A stretch of 64,000 bases of DNA from G965216255 sp965216255 (GTDB lineage: Bacteria > Bacteroidota > Rhodothermia > Rhodothermales > Bin80), in the NCBI GenBank assembly GCA_965216255.1, contig OZ244148.1:2170001-2234000 (forward strand). Reading direction: 5' to 3'. Below are positions 35,461 to 42,918 of this stretch, one piece after another; the first letter of the stretch is position 1, and the number at the start of each line of letters is the position of its first letter. Below the pieces are notes generated by a model that did no database searches, was not told the origin of the DNA, and saw nothing but the letters and a program-made list of their open reading frames with translations. The position numbers and the translations under genes were made by a program.

Positions 35461-36066
35461 ATGAGCAGAGCGACCTGCACACTGGAGCTTGAGCACACGG
35501 CCTGGGACGCAGGCTATCGCCACGTTGCCGGTCTGGACGAGGCGGGGCGCGGCGCGCTTGCGGGCCCCGTGGTAGCCGCAGCCGTAGTGCTGCCACAGTG
35601 CCTTACCATTGGCGGAGTCAATGACAGTAAGATGCTGAGCCGCGCCCGGCGCGAGACCCTTTTTGGCACGATTCAGAAGCAAGCGACGGCCATAGGCATA
35701 GGAATTTGCGAGCCCCGGCAGATAGACGAAATGAATATCCTCCATGCGGCGCTGGAGGCCATGCTTCAAGCCGCCCTGACACTTTCCCCTCCCGCCGATT
35801 TTCTGCTCGTAGACGGCAATCGGTTTCGTGTGGATTCGCCCTTGCCCTTTCAAACGATTGTTGGAGGTGACCGGCGCAGCCACACCATAGCAGCCGCCTC
35901 CATCATTGCCAAGGTAACCCGGGATGCCCTCATGCGCAGACTCCACGAAGAGTTTCCGGCCTACGGCTGGGACCGTAACGTGGGTTATCCTACCGCCGCG
36001 CATTACGACGCGCTGGCCACACACGGTCCATCGCCCCATCACCGGCATACGTTCCGGTTGCGGTAG
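35461..36066 (+). CDS. rnhB: Ribonuclease HII
   Basis: 201 residues from the ATG at 35461; the frame is open further upstream, but without homology. AGLDEAGRGALAGPVVAAAV carries the first two acidic catalytic residues. VNDSKMLSRARRE, DFLLVDGNRF (third Asp) and AAASIIAKVTRDALM (fourth acidic position region) follow. It removes RNA primers and single ribonucleotides from DNA. The 3' end overlaps the convergent aroK gene by 28 bases. Confidence 0.93.
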   Translation: MSRATCTLELEHTAWDAGYRHVAGLDEAGRGALAGPVVAAAVVLPQCLTIGGVNDSKMLSRARRETLFGTIQKQATAIGIGICEPRQIDEMNILHAALEAMLQAALTLSPPADFLLVDGNRFRVDSPLPFQTIVGGDRRSHTIAAASIIAKVTRDALMRRLHEEFPAYGWDRNVGYPTAAHYDALATHGPSPHHRHTFRLR

Positions 36067-36584
36067 GCCATAACGACGGCCCGGGCAGCCTCTGCTGCGC
36101 TGAACTGCGTTGCACGCACTATCGCGTGTGCCTGTTCATAATAGCGGGAGCGCCTACCCATAGTCGTGCGAATCCTTGCCTCCAGCTGCCCGCCGGTAAG
36201 CGGCTGCCCTGCAGCATCTTCCAGTAACGGCCGCCGGACACGAGACTGCCCAAGGCGGCGGGCCAATGCGCACACCTCTACGTGCAGGTAGGCGACGAAG
36301 CCATGCTGCAGCGCCCACTGCAGGTTGGTGCCCTCTGCCAGCGCGCCACCGCCCACGGCACAAACGGTTCGCACCGGGCAGGCACGGAGAGCGTCCGATT
36401 CCCGATCCCGAAACGCCGCCTCTCCTTCTTCGACGAATATGGCTGCGATGCCACGCCCCGCCTGCGCAATGATCTCCGTATCCAGGTCGGTAAAGGCCCA
36501 GCCGAGAGCGGGAGCCACGATCGCACCAACGGTGCTCTTGCCGCATCCCATGAATCCCGTTAGGAAGATTCTGCCCTCCATCAT
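36039..36584 (-). CDS. aroK: Shikimate kinase
   Basis: 181 residues from the ATG at 36584 (ATG ATG pair; a GTG at 36596 gives four more residues). IFLTGFMGCGKSTVGAIVA is the Walker A loop, FTDLDTEI holds the shikimate-binding Asp, FRDRESDAL and CAVGGGALAEG are the binding-site Arg and Gly-rich loop, and RVRRPLL is the lid Arg. It phosphorylates shikimate in aromatic amino acid synthesis. The chorismate mutase at 13.96 kb acts later in the same pathway. Confidence 0.92.
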   Translation of the reverse strand: MMEGRIFLTGFMGCGKSTVGAIVAPALGWAFTDLDTEIIAQAGRGIAAIFVEEGEAAFRDRESDALRACPVRTVCAVGGGALAEGTNLQWALQHGFVAYLHVEVCALARRLGQSRVRRPLLEDAAGQPLTGGQLEARIRTTMGRRSRYYEQAHAIVRATQFSAAEAARAVVMAYRNRNVCR

Positions 36585-36599
36585 CTGATCGTCCACCGT

Positions 36600-36900
36600 C
36601 TTGAAACCCTTAATACGACCTGCAGTAGCTCTCGATGCGTCCTAAAGTGCTGCAACCAAGTAAACACCCGAATCGCTCCTGGACCGGACGGTTGCGCAGG
36701 CATAGGCATCACCCCGGCCCTGCCGCATATCCCCTACGAATATCCGTATATCCCGGAACGCCGACCGGCAAACGGGTAATCATCTGCAGACCATGTCCCG
36801 GGCACGAATCGGCTCCCTCAGCGCGACCAGCCGGACAAGCATTCGCCGCCGGTCTCACACAAAGTTTCCTCCAAACATTCCAAACTTCGCTCTGTGCGCC
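36600..36900. other. Non-coding stretch upstream of aroK
   Basis: No recognisable gene or RNA; small open frames lack motifs. It merges into the decayed ABC-2 permease remnant. Confidence 0.4.
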
Positions 36901-36919
36901 TTCATATCCAAGGGTACGG

Positions 36920-37330
36920 CTTCCGCCATCGAACAGTCAAGCTCACAAGCATTGGGCAGGCACCCTGCGGATCGATTAGCGCAGGCTGAGCGGGGCATGG
37001 GATAGCGATTAGCGTGCCAGCTGCCAGCACAAGAGCCTCGAGATCGCCCCTCATCGGTACGCCGATGACATACGTGCCAACAAGAGCAAGGCCGAAGCTG
37101 ATGGCGCGCTAGCTCCGCCCCACTTCTTGTGCCAAACCGAGCTGCTTTGCAGCCTGCCATCATGGCAGAAGCAAGATAGGTCATACCTATGAAGCTATTC
37201 TTTCGCTATCCCCTCCCACTCCCAGGCCGGGAAGTTCGTGCCGCCTACCGCGGCCATTTTTGTGCCGATCACAGCTATGGCTCCATGCGCATGACGCCAT
37301 CGATCCCCGGTACACTCCCCGGCGATGCTG
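36920..37330 (-). pseudogene. Decayed ABC-2 type transporter permease
   Basis: On the minus strand, pieces in different frames match successive parts of an ABC-2 exporter permease. IAVIGTKMAAVGGTNFPAWE and WEG resemble the segment IAVI.T.IAALLT...A.EWERGTME. Then, after a frame change, GLALLLVGTYVIGVPMRGDL and EALVLAAGTL resemble the strand-and-helix lL.GtfvFGVPlrGsl.lLl.a. A further piece MLVSLTVRWRK may match GLLIST.A..QQ. Stops and frame changes separate them. The match rests on pattern memory, not an alignment. Confidence 0.4.
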
Positions 37331-37815
37331 GCGAGCGATGGATGCTGCCTGAAACAGCCGAGGCGCACGCCAACAACTGTGCGCGTCCACTGATGCGACG
37401 CCGCGAGGCCGCCGGTCATGGAAGCACGTTATGCTTGACCTAGATGTGGTAGCCGCTGCCGCTGCCCTGTGCATTCGACCATGGATGCCACCGTCACCGC
37501 AGCGTACCCGTTGCGATACAATCCCTCTCGGAATTGAGACCGGTGCGCGCGCCTGCACTGCCGCACCAGACAATGTGTGCCCTCTGGTCTCAGCTTGTGA
37601 TTGACCGAATACTCTCTTTTTTCAGCCTCGAATGCACAGGCACGGTCGTTTTTTGAGTTCGTTGACGGTCCGCTTCGAGTGTTTCGGCCATGCTGGCGTC
37701 TCTTGCGTGCGCGCACGGACAGTTTGCGGCTCGAAGGGCGTTGTGTTCCTATCGGGAGGCCATACGTGTCCCTTGGGGCCTGCGATTGGGACCTTTCTGC
37801 GAGGTGGTAGCGGGC
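37330..37815. other. Non-coding stretch between the permease remnant and the IS
   Basis: No gene recognised. The left end of the ISNCY-type element should lie here, but I could not identify its terminal repeat. Confidence 0.35.
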
Positions 37816-38828
37816 CTACGCCGCGCGCTTTCGCCGACGCTTTATTCGTGCCCGTTCCTGGGCGCGCACCAGGCAACCCAGCCGGTGCACGTTGACCGCC
37901 AGCACGGACAGGCTCACCATCAGCGCGAAGTTCTCCGGTCTCTTCTGCCGCCACCGCCCCGAAATCCGAAATTGGCCAGACACGACTCGGCGGCCGGGTG
38001 CTGCCGCCGCGCTGCCTTGAACGCAGGCGCGCGCTCCCGCGCACGCTCCGCCAGAGAAAGCTTGCCCTTCTTCGGAAGCGCATTGAGCGCCAGCCGAGCA
38101 TCCAATGCTTCTCGATTCTTCAAGCTATGAAAGCCCCGGTCAAAACTGCACGCATTGAACGCTGGAAAAGCCGCCTGCACCGCATCAATGATCGCTACCG
38201 CCACCTCTACATCTGATGTGTCCCACAGGATGTGATAAGCCAAAATGAACCGGTGCTCCTCTTCTACCAGTGCGACCGGAAGGCCCAGCTCCGCCAGCAC
38301 GCCCGCCTTGCCTTTGCTGATCCACCGCGTATGTGGCTTGTGGATGGAAAACACTTTCTGCGCAGGTGGAATCATCTCGCCCAAGAGGATGCGACGCCTT
38401 ACTTGATCCACCAACAAGTCCACATAGCGCAAGTAATACGCGATATCCGCTCGCGCCGCCTCCGATTTCTGCGCCGTGGCCAAGGCATTTAACAGCGTAC
38501 GGGCACGTGCTGCAGTCTGTGTGCACTGGCGCAAGTACGCCTTCACTCCTTTCGGATTCTGCCGGTAGCGCGGGGCCGTCCGCACCCGGCTGAAGGCCTG
38601 GTATATCTTCCGCGTGCGATACGCATGCTTGCGCCAGCCCGGAAGAGCGAATGCCGCAGCCGAGCGTGCACTCACACGTATTAGACCACGAGGTGCATCC
38701 CAGCACAGACCCACATCGGTGGGATAGTGCACATGCGTCTTAACCACCCTGGAATCGCAGCGACCGCCTAGCGCGGCCCCAGACTTTTTTCCAGCCACCT
38801 TCTGCCCCGTCTGCACTATCAATTGGGT
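37816..38828 (-). pseudogene. ISNCY-type transposase, 3' exon (C-terminal two thirds), frameshifted near its end
   Basis: On the minus strand from the intron's 3' edge: TQLIVQTGQKVAGKKSGAAL, then CDSRVVKTHVHYPTDVGLCW, VFSIHKPHTRWISKGKAGVL, FDRGFHSLKNREALDAR and RRQHPAAESCLANFGFRG. These are family signatures of ISNCY transposases (R.D...V.T.VHYPTD..LLWD; FS..E.HT..I.KGKAG). At the GGGG run at 37957-37960 the frame is lost; the next frame continues ENFALMVSLSVLAVNVHRLG, CLVRAQERARI, and stops at 37816-37818. One base must be restored, so the gene is inactive even after intron removal. The matching 5' exon is at 39641-40120. Confidence 0.8.
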
Positions 38829-38872
38829 GTCGGGTAGCCCGGGGGAATTTGTCGGGTAGCCCGGAGGAATTT
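38829..38872. repeat. 22-bp tandem duplication at the intron 3' end
   Basis: gtcgggtagcccgggggaat plus tt at 38829-38850 is repeated at 38851-38872 with one substitution (g to a). Each copy contains the full 3' terminal motif CTACCCGAC on the minus strand, so there are two candidate 3' splice sites. Only the outer one (38829) keeps the transposase frame. Confidence 0.85.
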
Positions 38873-38888
38873 CACCCAGGCCCCCACA

Positions 38889-38922
38889 GAACCGCACGTG
38901 AGACTCTCGCCTCATACGGCTC
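38889..38922 (-). ncRNA. Group II intron domain V
   Basis: 34-base hairpin on the minus strand, GAGCCG ... CGGTTC with a GAGA loop and the two-base bulge; the most conserved catalytic part of group II introns. This element is what identifies the intron. Confidence 0.9.
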
Positions 38923-39428
38923 TTCTCGGCCCACCCGGCTACCAATCCAGCCAGCAGCCAGGCCCTTGTTTCTTGAGCGAGGTCCTCCCGCTTTGCGGTT
39001 GCCCCGCTCCTTCCACCGACCGAGTCGGCCCCTTCGCTCCAGTTCCATTACAGAACCTTCATCACTACTACGAGCCGATCCGCCCCCGTGGAGCGCATTG
39101 GTACTCAATCGCTCGCGGGTTCTCCGCTTGCGAGTCTCCCTTAGCATCGCCCCGACAGGTTCCCACGTTCCGCATTTAGGCCTAGACCATATTCTCGCCG
39201 CCTATATGCCGGATGCCGATCGGGCCGTAAACAGGCACCTCCCGATCTCGTCCCGGAGCAGCGAAGAGACCCCCGTTTTGACATCGTCCAAGTACTTTCG
39301 ACACTTCGTCAGCGGTTCACTTGCGTTCGACTCTATGGCCCATACCTGACAGAGTCATTGCTCCGCCTTTTCCGGACTCGCTCACTACCGAACCCTTAAG
39401 GTCAAGCAGCAGCCGGTGGTTTGCAGCC

Positions 39429-39641
39429 TCCGCCTGCACGGCGGCTGCGGGGGGGCCTTCCCCCATCTTAAATGCAGTTACGCAACACTCAAGCTATGTT
39501 ATAGAACAACACCTGCGTGCCACTCGTGGCACACCTCCGCCTGTACGACGGCTGCGGGGGGCCTTCCCCCATCCTAAATGCAGTTACGCAGCACTCAAGC
39601 TATGTTAAAGAACAACGCCCTTGTGCCACTCGTGGCACACC
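39429..39641. repeat. 107-bp tandem duplication at the intron 5' end
   Basis: Copy one 39429-39535 and copy two 39536-39641 share the sequence tccgcctg...gtggcacacc with about ten differences and a one-base length change. On the minus strand both start GTGTGCCACGAGTGGCAC, so the intron's 5' terminus is present twice. The differences show the duplication is not recent. Confidence 0.9.
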
Positions 39642-40120
39642 ACCTCCAGGACCAGCTCCGGCGTCAAAAGCTGCACGTTGTCCACCAAGTGCTGTCTGCT
39701 GTGATTCACCGCGTCAAAGGCGGCCTCGCCGTGCCCCAAGAGCTCCCGCAGCAAGAGATCGTTGTTGGCCCGGTACAACAAAGCATCGTAGTCCAGATCC
39801 AGGCACTGCTTGACTATCGCAAACACGATGACGCGCCATAGATCCATGCCCGGTCGCCCGACATCTCTGCGTGTACCCGGCTGAAAGTGCGCCTCCAGAA
39901 TCGTGAACAAGGCCGCGCGGGATTCCGCCTTGCAGTAGACGCACTGCAGACCCTTGAGCACCGCACTCATGTCGCCGCGCATTCTCGGGTCTATGGCAAT
40001 CTCCTTGATCGGCGTACTGTCGAGTGCACGGCACTCTGGGACAATCTTGCGCATGGTTTCCCTGGCGAATGTGAGCTGTTTTGCGCTCTTAAACGCCCAA
40101 ATCGGCTCTACGTCTCTCAT
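39641..40120 (-). pseudogene. ISNCY-type transposase, 5' exon (N-terminal 160 residues)
   Basis: From the ATG at 40120 (a TTG six codons upstream is also in frame). MRDVEPIWAFKSAKQLTFAR leads into GRPGMDLWRVIVFAIVKQCL, DLDYDALLYRANNDLLLREL, LGHGEAAFDAVNHSRQHLVD and NVQLLTPELVLEV. This is the typical N-terminal half of ISNCY transposases (MELW.I.VL...R..L..DYD.L..L.N.H..LR..LGHG ... DNV.LLTPE.L). It is cut by the group II intron after the Glu-Val codons. The 480 bases are a whole number of codons, and the protein resumes in the 3' exon at 38828. Confidence 0.85.
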
Positions 40121-40517
40121 ATTCACCGCCAATGGCAAGATATAACCGATTGTTTCTTTAAGATTTAAAGCATTTTAGTACAAGCACTAGCTTGCCGGCG
40201 TGCCGCGTATGCGGCCCAAAAGGTAAGCGTCCATCCCGCCACACGTATCGCCGGCGGTATGCCACCAAGAGAAATGGCCCATTGTACGAAACGCTTTGGC
40301 CTGCCGTGCGGCGACGTGCAGTAGCTGGTGGCAGTAAACACCGTTCCCGGCAATGGGCCAGCTAGCTGTCGATGCTCGTCACCACTGGAAAAGCCCAGCC
40401 ATCCGCGTGATCAGCGCCCTCAGAGTGGCCATGTGCTTCATTCGTGCAATGGTACCCACGCCGGCCTGCGTTTTGCCCCGGCGCAGTCGTTTCAACCCGA
40501 CTACCATGGCACGCCCC
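40121..40517. other. Non-coding stretch, nothing recognised
   Basis: Between the IS and the methyltransferase gene. It should hold the right end of the IS; a terminal repeat was not found. Small open frames lack motifs. Confidence 0.35.
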
Positions 40518-41204
40518 TCAGACTTTCCAGCCTACCACCACAGCCATAGGCCCATGGCGCCAGACGCACTCGGCATCAAATCCGGCGGCCGTAACTGCCT
40601 CCAGCTCTTCCACCACGGAGAAGTAGGTGTCTTCCTGCTCCCACGCAGCGAAGTGATCGCTGGCGCTCTGAGCATCTATTCCGTGTGCCGCCATATGGTC
40701 CATCCAGGCCGCCATCGCGGAGCGGCGTGCTGCCGGTACCGTAGATACAGCCGCATCCGCATTGACAAATACGCCGCCAGGCTTGAGTGCGTCGTGTATG
40801 CCCCTGTACAGTGCCCGCTTGGCGGCCATGGTCGGGACGTGGTGCAACGAAAGTGATGCGGCTATTGCGCCGCATCGTGGCAATGGATCAAAGAACGAAG
40901 CCTCTGTGAAGCGGACTCTGTCCAAGAATCTCGAAAGTCGAACACGGGCCTGCAACAGCATTTCTTTGTCCTGGTCCACCAACTCGACCGTCGCCTTGGC
41001 CACGGCCAATAGGATTGCCTCGGTCAGTGCACCGGTGCCCGCACCAATGTCCAGCACAAACTCCGCATCGGCCCGGGCCACTTCGCGGGCCGCGGCCGAG
41101 AGCATGGCCGCATAGCCGGGGATGAAGGTCGGAATTGCCGCGTCGTATGCAGCAACGTTGATGCGCAAGTGGCGACGAACAGAGTGGCGCTGACCATTAT
41201 CCAT
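40518..41204 (-). CDS. Class I SAM-dependent methyltransferase
   Basis: 228 residues. Motif I FVLDIGAGTGALTEAILLAV, motif II acidic residue in VELVDQDKEMLLQARVRL, then AIAASLSLHHVPTMAAKRAL and ALKPGGVFVNADAAVS (post-motif III). The fold fits the Methyltransf_25 type. The acceptor is unknown; no neighbour suggests one. It stands alone between two non-coding stretches next to the IS, so it may be an accessory gene. Confidence 0.85.
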   Translation of the reverse strand: MDNGQRHSVRRHLRINVAAYDAAIPTFIPGYAAMLSAAAREVARADAEFVLDIGAGTGALTEAILLAVAKATVELVDQDKEMLLQARVRLSRFLDRVRFTEASFFDPLPRCGAIAASLSLHHVPTMAAKRALYRGIHDALKPGGVFVNADAAVSTVPAARRSAMAAWMDHMAAHGIDAQSASDHFAAWEQEDTYFSVVEELEAVTAAGFDAECVWRHGPMAVVVGWKV

Positions 41205-41832
41205 GATTCTGAGATGGCCCTGGTGGCAGTACCCGTGAAGATTCTCGTCTACATTGCAAAAACAGTCCTGCTGTATCTTGCAGATCCACAGCGAACCTTA
41301 GCCACATGGCGGGTCTCGGGGAACATCCGTTGAACCATGCTGATGGGCCTGGAGATTCGCCCCACCCGCAAGAATAGCAACCTTGACGGGGTCTCGCACC
41401 GAAGGTTATGTATTTGAATTGCGCATCGGAATTACACTACCAGGACCCGCACGCAGGTGATCTGTGGCAGAATAGCCGGCAATCAGTACAGACTTCGCCC
41501 TTGGCGCGGGTACGCGAATGGCCCCGCTCGAAGGGGAGTTCGGGGCTTAGCTTCTTGTGGCAGCGTCTTTGCCTACCCGCCAGGAGGATTATTCGTTTTC
41601 AACCAGAAATGCACTTCTATCGACACATGTTAACATCTCCCACACCGCCGAATTCAGGACTCTTTTTCGATGCGAATCTGGTGCAGCCAACTAGCCCGAT
41701 CGAACCCCGTGTAACACGCCGCCTGCACGACCAAACACACCCAGACGACACCCCTATAATAGACGGGAACGCAAGACGCCTCGGAGGCGGTTGCCCCAAA
41801 GAAAGCCTCGATGAAATCGATGGGGCCCCGGC
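41205..41832. other. Long non-coding stretch
   Basis: About 630 bases between the methyltransferase start and the barrel-protein stop. The 142-codon plus frame at 41408-41836 has no motif, signal or ribosome-binding site and ends inside the next gene, so it is not accepted. No structured RNA recognised. Confidence 0.4.
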
Positions 41833-42765
41833 CTAAAAATGATACTTGAGGCCCACACTTACGCCCACAAACGAAAAGTTTTCGGTCGACATTTCTCCGT
41901 CCACCGGTTCACTGCCGTTGCGTCGAAGGTTCGGGACGTGGCTGCGCAATGGATCCCATACAACGGTGCCGTTAAATTCGTCGTATTTCACCCACCGGGC
42001 CTTTACGCCCACGCTCACCTCGTCAGCTAGAGGGTAGTCGAATCCAACAAGAAGCTGGAAACTTAGCTGCGTATCCTTCATGGTGGCCTGCGCCGAGCTC
42101 GATGTTCCGGCAAGATTCCGGGCAATCTCCTCCGCATTCGGCAGGTTGCGTCCCGTGGCGATGGCCGCAGGTTCGGTATTTCTGGACCATACGCTCGCAT
42201 AATCCGCGCTCGTGCTTCCGATTCCCATCCCCATTCCCACGTACGGTATGACACGGCCGCCAAATCCGGGCAGATCAAGGTATACGTTGCCCATAAGACT
42301 CCTGGATGTGACCAACCCAAGCCACTCCTGGGCCAGAAAAAGTTCGTCGCTGAGCTTGTCTGCATTGACACCCTCTGCGGCCAGCACACCTGATCGCTGC
42401 GCGAAATTGGAAGATCTCGTTACAAACTCCGCTTCCGCCCGAATCATGCGATGCAGCCGGTATCCAAGTGCGGCACTGGCCACTACGCCACGGGCACCAT
42501 CGAACGGGACGTTCCAACTGTCCCCCACCCCGCGCGCCGCGTCGGTACAGCCCGGCACCGAAGCGTACTGGGGATTGATGAACTCATCGCAGATACTGGC
42601 GCGGTCGTTGCTATCCCCCACCATGGTAATCCCTGGCGTCAGATGGGCCCCCAATTCCACTCCCACATAGAAGCGCGACCGGGATTGTGCTATAGCAGGA
42701 TTGACGGCAACAGGCATCGCACCGCAAAAAAGAACAACGGAAAGCAGATAGTGGATTCGCTTCAT
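41833..42765 (-). CDS. Outer-membrane beta-barrel protein
   Basis: 310 residues from the ATG at 42765 (the frame opens ten codons earlier). Signal peptide MKRIHYLLSVVLFCGAMPVA, cleaved after AIAQ. The mature chain starts RFYVGVELGAHLTPGITMVG, contains two Cys (SICDE, PGCTD), barrel-like strands such as VASAALGYRLHRMIRAEAEF, VIPYVGMGMGIGSTSADYAS and FQLLVGFDYPLADEVSVGVK, and ends SFVGVSVGLKYHF with terminal Phe. This fits the small porin-like/OmpA-like eight-strand barrels. Ligand or role unknown. The RND operon ends 150 bases upstream on the same strand. Confidence 0.78.
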   Translation of the reverse strand: MKRIHYLLSVVLFCGAMPVAVNPAIAQSRSRFYVGVELGAHLTPGITMVGDSNDRASICDEFINPQYASVPGCTDAARGVGDSWNVPFDGARGVVASAALGYRLHRMIRAEAEFVTRSSNFAQRSGVLAAEGVNADKLSDELFLAQEWLGLVTSRSLMGNVYLDLPGFGGRVIPYVGMGMGIGSTSADYASVWSRNTEPAAIATGRNLPNAEEIARNLAGTSSSAQATMKDTQLSFQLLVGFDYPLADEVSVGVKARWVKYDEFNGTVVWDPLRSHVPNLRRNGSEPVDGEMSTENFSFVGVSVGLKYHF

Positions 42766-42918
42766 AATGGCATACTCCTGGGCTAAGTGATCCATTGGAG
42801 GAATAATAGTGCACTAAGATGCAAATTACTACCTGATCCAGGCGATCGCCCGGCGCGCGAAGGGTCCTGTTTCCCGGCAATCCACCATCAGAAACCCCGG
42901 AGCGAAGTGCCGTCTACC

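Larger units (their letters stand above)
38829..39640 (-). mobile_element. Group II intron without reverse transcriptase, inside the transposase gene
   Basis: On the minus strand the element starts GTGTG (consensus GUGYG) at 39640 and ends CTACCCGAC at 38829. A textbook domain V lies at 38889-38922: 34 bases, beginning GAGCCGTATGAG, a GAGA tetraloop, ending CACGTGCGGTTC, including the AGC triad. The following domain VI stem GCCTGG/CCGGGC carries a bulged A seven bases from the 3' end, the expected lariat branch point. Removing 38829-39640 joins ...LVLEV to TQLIVQ... in frame. The 812 bases have no room for, and no trace of, an intron-encoded protein, so splicing or movement would depend on self-splicing or a protein supplied in trans. 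Confidence 0.85.

Noticed and set aside
38849..39349. 166-codon plus-strand frame within the intron region
   Set aside because: Antisense to the group II ribozyme; proteins of this kind near introns are known spurious calls.
39429..39641. Tandem repeats considered as a CRISPR array
   Set aside because: Two 107-bp units with no spacers; they are duplicated intron ends.
41408..41836. 142-codon plus frame
   Set aside because: No family, signal, or ribosome-binding site; irregular composition.
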